A DNA stretch of 64,000 nt from Apoderus coryli (GCA_911728435.2 OU452199.1:3420860-3484859), one strand, 5' to 3'. Positions 12,123 through 27,300 are shown, counted from the first letter of the stretch. Program-made: numbers and translations. The notes: generated by a model from the sequence alone, not told the origin.

Positions 12123-12321
12123 ATGGCGGAAGATGTGTTTAGCAAAATGGCTGAGGATCCATGGCATTTAAATGAGGATGGTTATTTAAAAGTTGACACC
12201 GATGTTAAAGAAATCATCTATCATCCATCGTTAAATGTTATTCTAATATGTACCAATACGGGACTTGTACGTGTTTTGGATGTGAATTCTGGTGTTATTC
12301 TTCAATCTAGTTCATTGTCAG
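12123..12321 (+). CDS. BIRC6: BIRC6 exon 1 (codons 1-66)
   Basis: Starts [14 protein letters not shown] and continues with [19 protein letters not shown], matching the first propeller strand region of BIRC6. Ends CAG before GTAATC, phase 1. Confidence 0.85.
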
Positions 12322-15300
12322 GTAATCAACAACAAATATAATCTATCAGATTAGGAAGACACCTAATTGGTATGGGTGTAGTATAGAAACACCTGATTAA
12401 ACATATAAACGCTTTTGCTGTTCTCTGCTTACACATTATTGATATAGATAACAGGATAGGAGAGAGGAGTCATACAGTTAGGTTATGGTGATAGCTTTGT
12501 TTCTGTACTAAAATCACAGATATTTAGCTGAAAAGGTTCCGCGTAGATGTGATTAGACATCGAAACAAGTCTCATTGAAAAAGTAAATTGACTGACGTTC
12601 CAATCAAAGGCTATCTTTGTGTTCTAGCTTCAAAAATTATTTAAAGGCCCTCGATTCTCTATTAAAATCCCTCAAATTTGGTCTATTTTCATACAAACTG
12701 CGTCATATTTGCTTTTTTGGAGGTTCTGTAGTAGCCCATACAAAACATTTTCGGAGATACGAGGTGTGGGTATAAAATAACCAGATTGGTGCTTCTACAG
12801 AAGAACTAAACCGAAGTACCTAACCCATTAAAGAAATATCAAGTTTGCCTCAGAACTCAAAATTGAAATGAAGCAAGAATTGTATTAATTAATAAAAGAT
12901 ATAATAAAACAAGAATAGTTTAATTAATAAAGTTGTTTTACTTTGGAAATGAAAATAATGTTAACTAATGCGAATTACATAATTTCCAGCTACAAATCCA
13001 AATGAAGTAAGATGTAGATACATGTCCGGTATTGACCGGGTCCTCTTCAGCGATGGACAGGCTGTTGGTGCGCGATCTGATTACAATGGTGTATTACTTT
13101 TAGACAGTATTCTTCAAAAAACTATTAGTGATGGTAAACAGTATATTAAATTAGAATTGCCATTATCAGAGGTAAACTTTTTGTTTGTATATTTCACTGA
13201 TAAGAAACTTTTTTTAGTTATTTTGTATTTTGATTGTTACAGGCTGTATTGTTAAAACAAAGCTTAACCACTGCTAATGCCACTAGTATAGAACAGGTGT
13301 TGAATGAGATTAATAATGTCATTGTTGAAGCTCAAAAGACGTGTAAGAAGGGAATTAAAGCACAAAAGGTAATTCTATCTGAGTGATAGCGTCCTATACC
13401 AAACAAAAGCATTACAATTTAAACCGATATTGAAAATTAAAAGCAGTTTTCCTTCTCGAATAAGACATGCATTTCCACTTCTTAGCATTTAGATATAGCT
13501 TGTTATTGTTACACCAACTCTCCATCGCCTCAAGCTCACTCTGAAGACCTATGCAGTCGTCGTACGACACACGATAGTGGCGAACAGCTTGACATCGTCA
13601 GCGAAAAACAACCTGTTAACTTGCAGACACTCGTCAAGATCGTTAATGAAGATCAAGAAAAGCAGGGGACCCAAGTTTGAACACTGAGGCACACCAGAGG
13701 ATGCTTTATATTTTTTGGAATTGTAGCCATTATAAACTACATACTGTAGTCTGTTCCGAAGATATGAAATAAACAACGATTTCAGGTTATTGACAAACCC
13801 ATAGCTGTCCAGCTTCCGAATTAGCACCCCATGATCCAACCTGTTGAAAGCCTTGGCAAAGTCGGTATAAATAACATCCAGCGACATTCGTGGGGTGGGC
13901 CATTAAGGATAGTTTCTTCCACCTTATTTACCGGGTTTGCCCTTGATTAATCTTTTCCAGGATTATTTGCATTTGTTTTATTTGTTTGCCTCTTTTTAAG
14001 AATATTTTGCACGACCCTCGTATTATTAATATTGCTTTGCAGTGGAACACCGTGTACCTCAACTTGCCGTTGGATGAGTTACGTAATGCCGTTACAAATG
14101 TTGTAACCGAGTTTGTCGAAGGGAAACTGCACACGCCGGAACTACAAGTTGCCTCCGCTGTCCAAGAACGTCTGTCTCAATTAGTGGCAGAGGCAACAAA
14201 TTCGTTAGATCGACGGCCAATGGCTAGTGAGACAAGGCGACGTGAGACGTTTTCGCATTGGCCTCATATGGACTACAAGTAAGTTTTTTATACCTCAACG
14301 TATTCTGGATTTGTAAACCTGAATTTGTTGGTTCTTAGATGGGCACTGCCGGAACAAATGGCTCAAGCCGGTTTCTACCATCAGCCGAATTCATCAGGCG
14401 ATGATCGTGTCATGTGTTTCACATGCACGGTATGTCTGGTAAGTTGGGAGAGGACAGATGAACCGTGGAGTGAGCATGAACGCCATTCACCAACATGTCC
14501 ATTTGTTGTTGGTGAATACACGCAAAATGTGCCCATTTCGGTGACTAATGCCACTGTACCAGCGATAGGTGAGTGGTTTTTAATGATTATCTGACTTCTC
14601 TAAGTTAATTACTTCAAATCAAGAATCAATTTGTTCAAATAGGTAGATTTGGCCTCATCAGGCTGGCGAGAAATGTTGATGGTCCCAATGGATATAAAAT
14701 AGGTATCAATTTTCCATTGAAGCAAGGTTTCGTAACTAATCTGCGTCTTCTTCATGATTTCTAGATTGATAATGACGAAAATGTTATGCTGTTTCTGGTC
14801 CCTTATTACAAAAATCTGCACGGTCTTCCTGCCTTAGGTATATTTTCTCTGTATCTTTATGTTTTCCCTAGTCTTGCACGGCCCCTGGTGCAGCTATTCT
14901 TGGTCCTTCGATGGTCCTTGGCCACTTTTTTGCAGGTGACAATGTTGTCCTGGCTGATACAGATGAGGACCTTTAATGCACTTAACAGCGCATACGGTAT
15001 CGGGCTTGAACTAAATACAAAGAAAACACAGATTCTCTACCAGCCTGCACCAGACACTGTTGCTGTCTCACCACATAGTCGAGTTAACGGAGAGTCTCTC
15101 TTACCTCGGCAGTATTCTGGCGGCGAATGCAAATATCGATGATTTTCAGTATCGTCTGAGGACGAGAGTCTTTGATAATCGTAACATCGACGTTCGAACT
15201 AGATTGTAGATTGTTTTATCGGAGTCGTTTAGGCGATTTGGCCTCCCCTTACTTCGACCTGCAGAAGATCTTTTGTGAATGACTCTAATCTATGAATTGC

Positions 15301-18300
15301 CCAGCTGTCCCTCACTTTTCATAAAGTTGCTGATGTCTCTGGGGGCTAAATTCCTTGCCTCGTCGGGTGTTAGGGTCACCCCTTCAAGGTGTTTTAGCCT
15401 TTTGCAGAAAAGTGTCATGCATTCACAGAGCAAGTGTTCTGTTGTCTCTGTTGCGTCTTCGCAAAACCGACAAGTGTCGTCCTCGGTTAGGCCCATCTTT
15501 TTGAGATGGTACTTCACTGGGTGGTGTCCCGTAAAAAGGCCTATAATTCGCCTTAGGTCGCTTCTCTCCAGTTGGATAAGCTTCCCTGCGTTGGCCTCTG
15601 AAGGTTTGATAAACCTTTTTGATTGTCTTAGGCCTGGAGTGTTTCTCCAGTTGTTCCTTTTCCCATCTCCGAAGTTCTTCCTTCATATGGCTTTTTGGAA
15701 GGCCAAAGATAGGTTCCGGGCTGCAGAACGGAGCGTTTGCGCCCTCTTTTGCAAGTTGGTCCGCCGCACAGTGGGGTATTTGAGCAATCTGGGCGGCCAA
15801 AAATATATAAATTAAATAAGTTATACTTCAGGAAGAATTGAGTAAATTTAGGATATTTGTAAGTATAATTTATAGTAAAACCAAAAAAATAGACACCTAT
15901 GTACAGTGTGTCCACTAGTAATCTACATTTGGGTAACTTTATTATTAATTTTACAAACATATAAAAAAATGTTTTAACTGGATGAATCCCATCCTTCCTC
16001 GTCTAAATCAACACTCTCTTCTTCATCATCCGTTGATGATTCCGACTGCGACTCTGTTTTCACATTAGGTGAAGCCGAAAGTAACAAAGTGTTTCTTTGG
16101 AAAACGGTTTACTATGCTTTTTAGGTATTGGTCTCATTCCAGTTATAATAGGATCGGAAGTAAGCAACAGCCTATTCAACACATCCAAATTGCAAGATTC
16201 TCTTGAAAACTTTCTTGCAAAATTTTGGCGATAGATCCTGAAATGCCTATTACGTGCTTCTGATGCCTCCTCTGATAATTGACCTATCGGAAGCAGCGCA
16301 TTTTCGATAACCATTGGGCCATGAATTAAGATTTTGTGCATAGTGGGAGTCATTGGATGCCCCGGGAAGAGCTGGATGTAGATTTCTGCAGTTTCCTTTG
16401 CATAAGCCGAAAATTTTTCTATGTTAATTTTATGTCCACACGATAATACTTCTAAAATTATTTTTAATCTGTATATAAAGTGCTTGTCAATCCCAGTAAT
16501 TTCTGCCGACAATTCGTGGTTCTCAAAAAATCTTCGACTGGTATTGCCATCGTTTGTGTTACCAAATCCAGGTTTAGGTACATCTACTATTAAGCCCAGA
16601 TTTCGTCGAAAATCATCCTGTATTTGTATTTTCTTTGCTTCACTGCAGCTTTTTCTGTGTCTGTCCTCAGTTGCCACTTTTTTATATGTAACTTGTAGGA
16701 TAAATGTAAAATTGTTTCAAAAAATCGGATTCGCGCATGTAAAATAGACAGTCCGAAGTTTAGTGCCTCTGGATTAGCGTCTCTTTTTACGTTTAAATTA
16801 TTAAAATCTTTGGATGTTAAACCACAGATATAGCATCTCATTGTTGATGTTGTATTTGTGGCAGCATTGCAGACTTTTCCGTCAACCATGGTGAACATCA
16901 TAGTATAGTCAACACTGTAACAGTTATTATCTATCGTGTCTGTTGTAAATTATTTATGGCAGCTTTCACGTAATCTATTTCTTGCATAGTTATATCTGTG
17001 GTTTCTTTAACAAACCTAATTCGTATGGGGCGGCAATAACGGGGAGATGACGGAGTAGAATTCTGCCATATAACCTCATTGCTTTTGGAGCTTTTTAGCT
17101 GAAGGGGAAAAAAAACTTTGAAATAAGTTGGCGTCAGAAGCAGCATCGTTACCAAATCTTTGTTTGAATTGAACTTGTTGTGCTCCATCACAACCCCACT
17201 TGCACATCAAAACAAACGTATCGCTTCTTTCGGTATGCAGTTTTAAAACTTCTTCTAAATGGGTCAATAATCGAGTAGCGGTATGGTCCATTAAGCTTTG
17301 CAGTTTTACTTCAGCACAAGTTTCGGTTACTAAGTATGCTGCCTTATCAGGGTAGCACTCTAGTTTAGCTTTTTGTAGAAGACTATAACAAGGAAATAAC
17401 TTTTTCTGAGTGCTTCTTATTATTTCGTACTGCCTCCTGGAAAGTCCTGCTTCAACAAACATGGCAATAGCCTGCTTCGGCGACAATTGAGAGCTGACAC
17501 TTTCTAACTGAGTACGAGAAAAAGCTTTCTTATATTTTGTTGCTCGTTTTGGGGTACTTGTAATTTCTTTTAGAACTAAGGAAGCATCTCTTTTGCCACT
17601 TTCTACTAGCTTAGACTGCGTCGCGTAAGTGAGCACCTCTAAGTTAGTTGTTTTGCGAAGCCTTTCGGTTTTTCTTCTTTTAGTCCTCTCACTTGATGCC
17701 TCAAACAACTTTGCGGGTCGACCGGGTCTCTTTACAACCTTTACAAAAAAAAAACAACAATTAAGAACGGAAAAAGGAAATAATTAATACCAGTAGTTAT
17801 TTTATCGATTTTACATGTAGTTATTTGTTTTAAATAGCAATAATTTACAAAATCGCATTTTTTCGCAAAAAAAAATACATTTTTTGAAGAACAAAGCCTA
17901 AACTTTCAAAACAAACTGATATCGATTCCGGAAAATATCAGGAAGTACAACTTTGTTCCTACAAAGTAAAACTAGATTGAAAAAAAAGCATGAAAACAAA
18001 CTATCAATAGAAAAAGCTAATTTTAAAATTACTAACATTCATTATATAACAAAGATTTGTGAAAACTAAATACACTTACCTGGTTCTCCACAATCCATAA
18101 TTTATTATTTCATCAGTCTAAATAAAGAATACAAATCACAACACTCTTTAACTACACATCTGCTAACTACGGCGGAAATTAATATCTCTGCTCAAGGATA
18201 GCCGACTTTCAACTGATCGTACGATTGTGAACAGTGTGCTATAAGGTGGAAAATGGGTTTATTATATGCGTAAACTATCTCTGCTTATAAAATACACGTA

Positions 18301-21300
18301 TTTTCTACCTGCGATAAAGTTTACGAAATCGATTTATGGCCGGCCAGATTGCTCAAATACCCTACTGCGCGCCGCTTCGTTCCCTCTGTGCCTTCATGCC
18401 GACGTTCGAACTAAGTTGCTATTGTAGTTCCTACCCTTACGTATAGCTGTGAGTCTTGGGCCACTTATGAGAGGCATTTAAAAACCCTAGATAAGTACAA
18501 TCAACGATGTCTTAGAGAATTCTCAGAATTAAATGGCAGGACCGACGAACAAACATCAGCGGAAGCTGAAACAACTAGCATTGATGATTGTCAGGCATGC
18601 CAACGGAACACCTTGCCATGAGTATTCCGTCTGACTTTGTGACTTCTTTAAATTCGTTGGTGATGGTATGCCTTTTTTAAGCCACTCCAGTAACAATCAG
18701 TACCAGCACACCATCCTTATCGCTACAGAGGTTCAAAAATGCAGGAGAACATTCGACGCGGTGGCCTGAGCATTCCCGTTATCCATCTTGCACTAACCTT
18801 TGTCACAAGTGAAGATTATTGGTGGTGGTGACGTGACGTCTTCGAGTGATTCCCTACCATGCTGAAAAAGGCCATGTCACTTGTAAGGTTTCCTATGCAA
18901 AATTCACTGTAAACCACATACCAAAACTCGTAGGATTTTTTAAAAAACATGTCACATTTTCATAGACATGAATAAAATTGATATAAATGAAAATAATTTC
19001 GTGGAAAAGCGGACTAAAATGTTGGTTTTACCTACACAAGGAATTTTGTTTAATTTAGCAGGGCCCCAGTCTAAATAGAACCAGTTCGAGGCATGGGTCG
19101 ACAGATTCTATTTATACGACTGGTTTTACCTATACATTGAGTTTGTTCGGCCTTTGCATGGTATAGGATATGCATTACTATGTACATGTAGATGATACGT
19201 GTTTACATGTGTCTACTGTTGTGTATCCTATTGTGCTTAAATGCAGGCCGATATTTGTAGATGGGCAACGACTATGGTACTCTGACGAGCTCATAACAAG
19301 AGCGAAACGAATTCGTCAGTATCTGTCGACCCATGCCTCGGTCTGGTTCTATTTAATTAGACTGGGGCCCTGCTAAATTAAACAAAATTCCTTGTGTAGG
19401 TAAAACCAACATTTTAGTCCGCTTTGCCACGAAATTATTTTCATTTATTATATTTACGGACATGAAATCCTTTTAAAATTGATATAATTTCTCACTTTTC
19501 TCCGCAGATGCTACTTATAGAGGGATGAACGTAAACGTATTGGGCACCAGTTCACTACCAGGCTTACTACCAACATCGAATCGCGAAGGACTTATAACAG
19601 TGTTTGACGTTACCAGTAAAATTGAACGATCTCATTCATTTTATGTGTCCCATTTCGATTCGCATATCTTGGAGAAGTACACACAGGATTTTGGTGTACC
19701 TGGCCTGTGGAATGATGACAGTAAGTTGAGACTTTTAATTTATTTGTGCGATGGATGTTGATTTTGTTAATATTTACAGAAAAGTATCTGGAAAAAAAGA
19801 TCACTGCCCTATCAATCGTTGCGGGTAATGCTAAACGGACCACAACGGAGTGTACTTCATCCATAAGGCCTTCAATTGTTTGTGGACTTACTATTAAAGT
19901 TACGAATAAATTGATTAAACCTGTTGGTGAAATGGATCAACTCGAAGGTAAGACAATTTAAGTAATATTGTCACAAATAGAGTTTGAAAATATAGATTGA
20001 GCCTACACTATCTAATGGGAATGGATAGGACAGGCTTTACTCTGCAAAGCTACGCCGACGACATTGTTCTCACAGTTAAGGGAAAACACATATCGGTTAT
20101 ATCCAACCGCATGCAAGTTGCATTAAACAAAATTAAAAACTGGGGCGACGCTGAGGGATTCAATACAAATCCGAAAAAAACAGTGTTGGTACCATTCACG
20201 AGAAAGAGAAAGGTGGACATCATTAACCCCACTCTCAGCGGTGATCAAATTTGCCTTTCGGATAAAGTCAAATACCTGGGAGTAATCCTGGATAAACGAC
20301 TAATCTGGAATCAGCATATAGAGAAAACCATATCGAAGGCCACAGTGGCCATATGGACGTGTCACAGCCTTCTCGGTAGGACTTGGGGGCTAAAGCCAAA
20401 GCTCACATACTGGGTGTACCAAACAGTCATCAAACCCATGGTTACATACGTCTCATTAGGATGGTGGCCAAAAGTTAATATTAAGCATACACAATGCCGT
20501 CTTCTAAAGTTGCAACGGCTTGCATGTTTAGGAATAACAGGGGCAATGCGAACTTGCCCCACAGCAGCGATGGAAACGTCCTAGTCAAAAAAGAGGCAGC
20601 AATTAGCGCTCTGAAACTGGCACAGGTAATGGAATACAAATCTGGCGATCTAGAGGGACACATAGGAATCCTGAATCTAATACCTTTGGATTCAGGAAGA
20701 AAACCGTCGGACGCTTTGCAACGCAAACATGATTTTGAAATCCCATTTGAAGTGGTCATTGGAGACCGTCAAATATGGCTAAATGGGGAACCACGATTCC
20801 CAGAAAACATCCGTCTAGTATACGGACTGTTTAAAAGGAATAGAAGGGAACACAGGCATGGGAGTATACGGGCCTAATGGCAGGCTCTCTGAATCTCTCG
20901 GGAAAAGTCCCACTATATTTCAAGCAGAGATCAACGCTATTAATCGTTGTGCTCAAGAATGCCTGCAGAGAGGCATCCCGGAACGGCAGATCAATATTAT
21001 GTCAGACAGTCAAGCTGCGTTAAAAGGACTGAGGTCTTACACCTTCACGTCAAAGCTAGCATGGGAATGCAAACAGACCCTTACCCAACTGGCAGCTCAG
21101 GGGAAAAGGTTACTCTGACATGGGTGCCAGGACATGAAGGCATAGAGGGGAACGAAGCGGCGGACCAATTTACAAAAAAAAAGGCGCAAACGCTTCGTTC
21201 TGCGGCCCGGAACCCATCTTTGGCCTTCCAAAAAGCCATATGATGGAAGAACTTCGGAGATGGGAAAAGAAACAACTTAAGTCCTACTGGAGAAACACTC

Positions 21301-24300
21301 CAGGCCTAAGACAATCAAAAAGGTTTATCAAACCTTCAGAGGCCAACGCAGGGAAGCTTCTCCAACTGGAGAGAAGCTACCTAAGGCGAATTACAGGCCT
21401 TTTTACAGGACACCACCCAGTGAAGTACCATCTCAAAAAGATGGGCCTAACCGAGGACGATACTTGTCGGTTTTGCGAAGACGCAACAGAGACAACAGAA
21501 CACGTGCTCTGTGAATGCATGGCACTTTTCTGCAAAAGGCTAAAACACCTTGGAGGGGTGACCCTAACACCCGACGAGGCAAGTAATTTAGCCCCCAGAG
21601 AAATCATCAACTTCATGAAAAGTGTGGGACAGCTGGGCAATTCATAGATTAGAGTCATTCACAAAAGATCTTCTGCAGGTCGAAGTGAGGGGGGCCAAAC
21701 CGCCTAAACGACTCAATCTATTATCCAATGGTAAAATAAATAAGGTATATCGAGGGGGGTTTGATATTTATCGATTATATTCTTTTGGTTTTAATAATTT
21801 GTGGGAAAATGTCAATCAGCAAATTTAGTCTATCTAGTTGATACAAACAATACCGATGTTAGAGTGATGAACTTTTATAAATTATTAATCTGTGAAAAAT
21901 ACTTAGTTCTACCGGAAACAATATTTTTATTAGAATATACCGGGTGTGACAATATGAAATAATAATAAACAGCATGGATTATAAGAGAACCAGACCCTGC
22001 AAAGAAATGTTTTGGTTCTCGCACTAGTGAGAGCGAATGGAACACCACACCATGCCTAATCCCGAGTCGTGGACTTTGACAGCAAGATTAGGTGTACATT
22101 GACGACGATCCATGCTGTACAGTTGAAAGAACACATGTGCTATTGGGAAGAACAATCCCAAAAACTTTGGAAAAATTGCAAATTGTTAATTAAAATTAAT
22201 ACTGTATAAACGTCCAATAAACCGTAAAGCTTAAAAGACACTACTCAACGGAGGAGATTTGTGCGTTGCTTCTAACTCCCGAAGTTTTCTTCGCCGGAGT
22301 TGGAGAGAAGTCCCCAAAAAAGAGAGTTTTGTGTTAAGAAAACCTGGCGGAGCTTTTGGAGACATGTGCTCCAACTCGAGGGAGACTTCATGCTCCGAGC
22401 TGCCAAGCCTCCAACCACTCTCTTCAAACTTTACTACTTACATAGAAGTGCAAATATAAATTTTCTGTTACACCAATATTTATTTAGAACTTTACTTTTT
22501 CCAACTCTTTCCAATATCGACCAATCAAATTGTCTATTCCAAGCGTCGGTCGTACCGTTTTTGTGGGAAAATGTCAATCAGCAAATTTTGTCTATCTAGT
22601 AGATACAAAACCGATGTTAGAGTGACATGTTCGATCGGATGCAATATTTTTATTACAATATATCGGATGTGACAATATTAATAGATAGATAGATATATTT
22701 ATTCACCATCTTATGTTACATAACATGTATAGTACGTCAAAAAATAACAAAAATTAATCAAAGTTACAGCAACAAAGAAAGGCTTACAAACAAATTAAAA
22801 TAGCAACAACATAAAATAAACTAAAATCTATAAAAATCTTACAATATCGCTTCTGAAATAGTCCTCAAAGGTATAAAAAGCTTGAGATATCAAAAATGTT
22901 TTAATACTTTTGTTAAACTGGACTTCACCAAGGTTCTTTATGTGAGACGGCAGCTTATTATAAAATTTAACACAATAATAGTCAGAACCTTTCCTAGTCC
23001 TCAATAGGCGGTGAAATTCTGGCAATATGTCATTGCGATTTCGCGTACCATAATTATGCATATCAGAGTGAAGAGTGAAATGCGAGGCATTGGTTCGAAT
23101 GTAGCCAAGACAGTTTAAGATGTACAAGGAAGGCAAAGTAAGTAGTCCGTGTTCAACAAAATACTTTTTACAGCAGTCACGCCAACCGAGCCCCAACATT
23201 GTACGTAAACATCTCCTCTGTAGCTTGAAGATTTTCATTGCATGGGAACTATGTCTTCAGTTCAAAATACCATACGACATACGGGAAACAAAATAACCAT
23301 GATATACCGTCAACAGACTGGCGATTGAAACACTCTGCGCAAGCCTTCTAATGAGATATATGACCCTGGACAGCGAGCACCCAAGTTCTCGAACATGACT
23401 CCCAGGTTAATTTAGGATCAAGATGAACCCCAAGGAAATTCACGCGAACATCGCTCTGAAGATCGATAGGCGCAGAACGCAATGTAAAGTTCATGCTCTG
23501 AGTTTTAGCCTGATTCAAGCTCAGTTCATTTACAAGAAACCAATTCCCTATGTCAGTCTCAACAGCCTTAACCAACTCCTCTAAAGGATCGTTTGGTCGA
23601 TATCTAATCAGACTAGTTGTGTCGTCAGCAAAGAGGATTATATTTGACTCTTCTTGAAATTTGTATAAATCATTTACGTATATTAAAAACAATAAAGGTC
23701 CCAAAACCTACCCCTGGGGTACATAATAACACATGAAATAATAAAAATAGACTAAATTATAACAAAGAGTCAATATAACGTTATAATTGAAAACAGCATG
23801 GATTATAAGAGAACCAGACTCTGCAAAAAATGTGTTGGTTCTCGCACTAGTGAGAGCGAATAGAACACCATGCCTCATCCCGAGTCGTGGACTTTGACAG
23901 CAAGATTAGATGCATATTAACGACGATCCATAAATGGAGGATTTATTAATCAAAATGAAAATTTGCATCAAGGGAATCGACAGAATCTTTAACAACGAAA
24001 CCGGCCACATTTCCGTGCCAGAAGTTAGCTGCTTTTTAAGTTTCTTCCCAGCTTTTATAATATACTCAATAAAAATATCAGGAATATCAATAATTTGCGA
24101 GCCAAGGTCAAAGAAACCGTAATTGTAGAAGAACAGCATGCGATTCAACATAAACACCATGGAAGAACCCATCGATAATCCGGAAATGCCAATCATAGAG
24201 CCAGAAAGGTAGAATGGTTTCTCTTACTCTGCAAGAATGACCGGAACTCACGAGGATCAGTCTTAATTGATTGCACCCACCTCAAGTTTGACCAACCTTT

Positions 24301-27300
24301 GCAACGTACTAAATTTAACCAGATGATCTAGACTTCCTGCATGCTTTCTCATTCTTGTATATACAGGGTGCGGCATCATAACTTCCTTTTTTGAAATGCG
24401 CGCTATTTAGACTGTAAAGATCAAACTGGGGGGAGACTGCTCTTATTCGGCAGACGTGCATCTAAAGTTTTGTTCCCCATCCGGTCAGGCTCCACGATGC
24501 TTTGTAACAGTGAGCAACGTGCATTTGCCGGCGAGGGGTACTTTTCGAATGGACGTTCTGTGATCGCAAATCAGCGTGCCATTCGAAATCGATCCAGGGC
24601 CTGTGCCAGATCGGAAATCAATAGTTACATGGGTCTTTACATTCAGACAAAGCGCGAGTGTGACGAGACGAAGAAATTCGAGTCCCTCAGCCCATTAGAA
24701 CACCTGAAAACATTGAAGCAGAACACGGCGTTCTGCCTGCAAACATGCATCTGTCCTAAGACTTTCCGCTCGTTCAGTGAGGCGAATTCTTCACGATGAT
24801 CTTCATTACCATCCGTACAAGTTGGCGAGTGTTCAAGAACTCTCCCATTTCTCGAAAACGTTCCTGAGAACGCAATTGTTTTTTTAGTGAGTGGAAACGT
24901 CAACAAACAAAATACTGGGCCGACACCAACCCCCGCGAATTGCATTAAAGGCCCCTGCACTCACCTAAAGTTACAGTGTGGTGTGCAAATTTCTTCGGCT
25001 GGGGAATTGATTCCTGGTTTTTTGAAGAAAATGAGGAAACAGTGACAGTGAATTCTAACCGATATGTAAACATGTTGGAAGATTTTTTTTTTCCTCGACT
25101 TAACAAATTTGAATTACGGGGGTCGATTGGTTTCAACAAGACGGCGCCACGGCTCACACTTCAAGGGTATCAATGGCTCTTTTGAGGGAACACTTTCGGG
25201 GGCGCCTAATCTCTATCAACGGTGATTTGGAGTGGCCAGCTCGGTCCCCCGATTTGACCCCTTGCGATTCTTTTTATGGGGATTTTTGAAATCCCGTGTT
25301 TATATCAATCGTCCAAGAACCCTAGAAGATCTCAAAGCCAACATCCGGGCTTGCCGCACCCTGTACTAGCACAAGAGTTGAATGACAACAAGATGTTTTT
25401 GGCGGCATCTTGTGTGAGCAGGCAATATGCCCGGTGAAACACTATTGCCAACACTAGATGCGCCCGATTCCCTGGCGGGAGTCTTTATTTGTTATTTGAT
25501 TGTTACATAAAGGAACAAGACTTTCAGTTATGTTGGAAATTTCCAGACGGGCCGTTAGTCTTAATGTTTATTATATTGCTTACATATTATTATTGTTTAT
25601 AATATGCTTGGACATATTTCAGGCATTTATCAAATGACCACATTAGAAAATATGATAAAGAACAACATGGAGTCTCCGTCAACTGTAGCAGATAAAAGCC
25701 GTTTGTACCTGGTAGTGTACGATTATCTATTTACCGATAGACAACAAGATCTTACTCTGTCGAATGGGAACAAATCGAAATCGAGTAACAATAATGACAA
25801 TGTCAAGTATGTGGATATTAAGGAATGTGAGAAAATGTTTGATGATTACAATCTGTTGGATAATGCTGATTTCAATAATGTCATTGATAATTTGGAGTCG
25901 GAATTTATCTGCCCAAAACCTTCGGATTATTTTATGAATCACTTGACTACGTTTTATAAGACTTTAATACCAGGTAAGTCATGTCAATACAACGATTACC
26001 AACTACATAAAATAAAACCAACTGTTTTCTTTATAGGCGAGAGTGACGAAGTATTCCTACCACCTACTGTCATTCAACCAGCAGTGACTCCAAAGAAACC
26101 AAATCACAGTGGTCCACGAGTAATTATCAACGTCGATCTAGAGTCCAACAACACCGAACCAGACTCATCAACTACAACAAACCCTAACACGAATCCTGCA
26201 GCTGTTGGTGAGCTGCCATTGACACTCAGTAACAAGCCAAGCATCTCAGATCACATTGTCGAACTGAAAAACAGTCAATCGGGAAAGAAACTGAACTTGT
26301 CGCGTGCTGTGCAATGTGTTGTGTTGCCTGAGCAATGTAACGGTAGTGATTTCGAAGTGATGACAGTAGTGAGAACGAATGATCAATCCCACATCTTAGT
26401 AGTGGTGTGCGGCAAAGTGACAACGAAGAGTTTTCTATTGACTTATGAGTTGGATTTCTCTGGGAAAATGGTGAAAATCTTAGAGAATTCAGTGGTTGTG
26501 CGGGAATTGTTGAATTTCGAGAAGCCAATTGAGGTGAATTTGTTGCCGACTTTAGATAAATTTAGTGAGAATCGGGAAGTGTCACCGGTTGGGGGGATAC
26601 AGGGTAGTGCGGTGTTGGTGTGTGTTGATGGGGCGGTTAGGATTGTTGATTTGGCAACGTTGCGGACAGTCTGTTTTGCCATTGTGGAGAATGAGAAGTT
26701 CGTATCAGCTGCGTATTGTAATAGTAAGTGATTGTAATGTTTTCTAAAGGTACTGATAACAATGGGAAAGGCTGGGGATGGGATTCAAGTAAACTACTTT
26801 AATGTATGTGGGATTCGATCAATAACTTTTCATGTAGTCTTTATTCCACAAGCAGTTTTTAAGCTGCTTCTTGTTTCTTTTGATTTGATCGGGATTTTGT
26901 TGTTTTTTTTTTTATAAATACCAACTTAAAGAACCCTGATCAGCACTGACTTCAGCCAGAGCTTGATGTATTGGAGATCTGCTCTACCTCATTAACGCTT
27001 AAGATTAAGATTGTATCCCGATGTCTTGAGTAACTTGATTTGTGTCTCAAGCACGATTCCGAGTGTCCCTTGCGTTGGCTTCTGCGGCGCATTCTGTTAC
27101 AATGTGATCAGGAGTTTCTTCCTCGTCCCTACAGAATGTGCATTCGTCGCTCTCTTCTAGCCCTAATCTTGCCAAAAAAAATGAAAGAATCCAAAAAACT
27201 GGGAATACCTGGGAATATCGTTTCAAACAAAATATCAGGCTATGTATGTTAATATATCAAGGGTTATAGCTCGTAACCTTGAAGGTGTCAGGCATTCTCA

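Noticed and set aside
15267..15815. 178-codon plus-strand ORF at 15279-15815 and similar plus-strand ORFs in LINE B
   Set aside because: They are the antisense of the LINE B C-terminal coding region ([13 protein letters not shown] on the minus strand).
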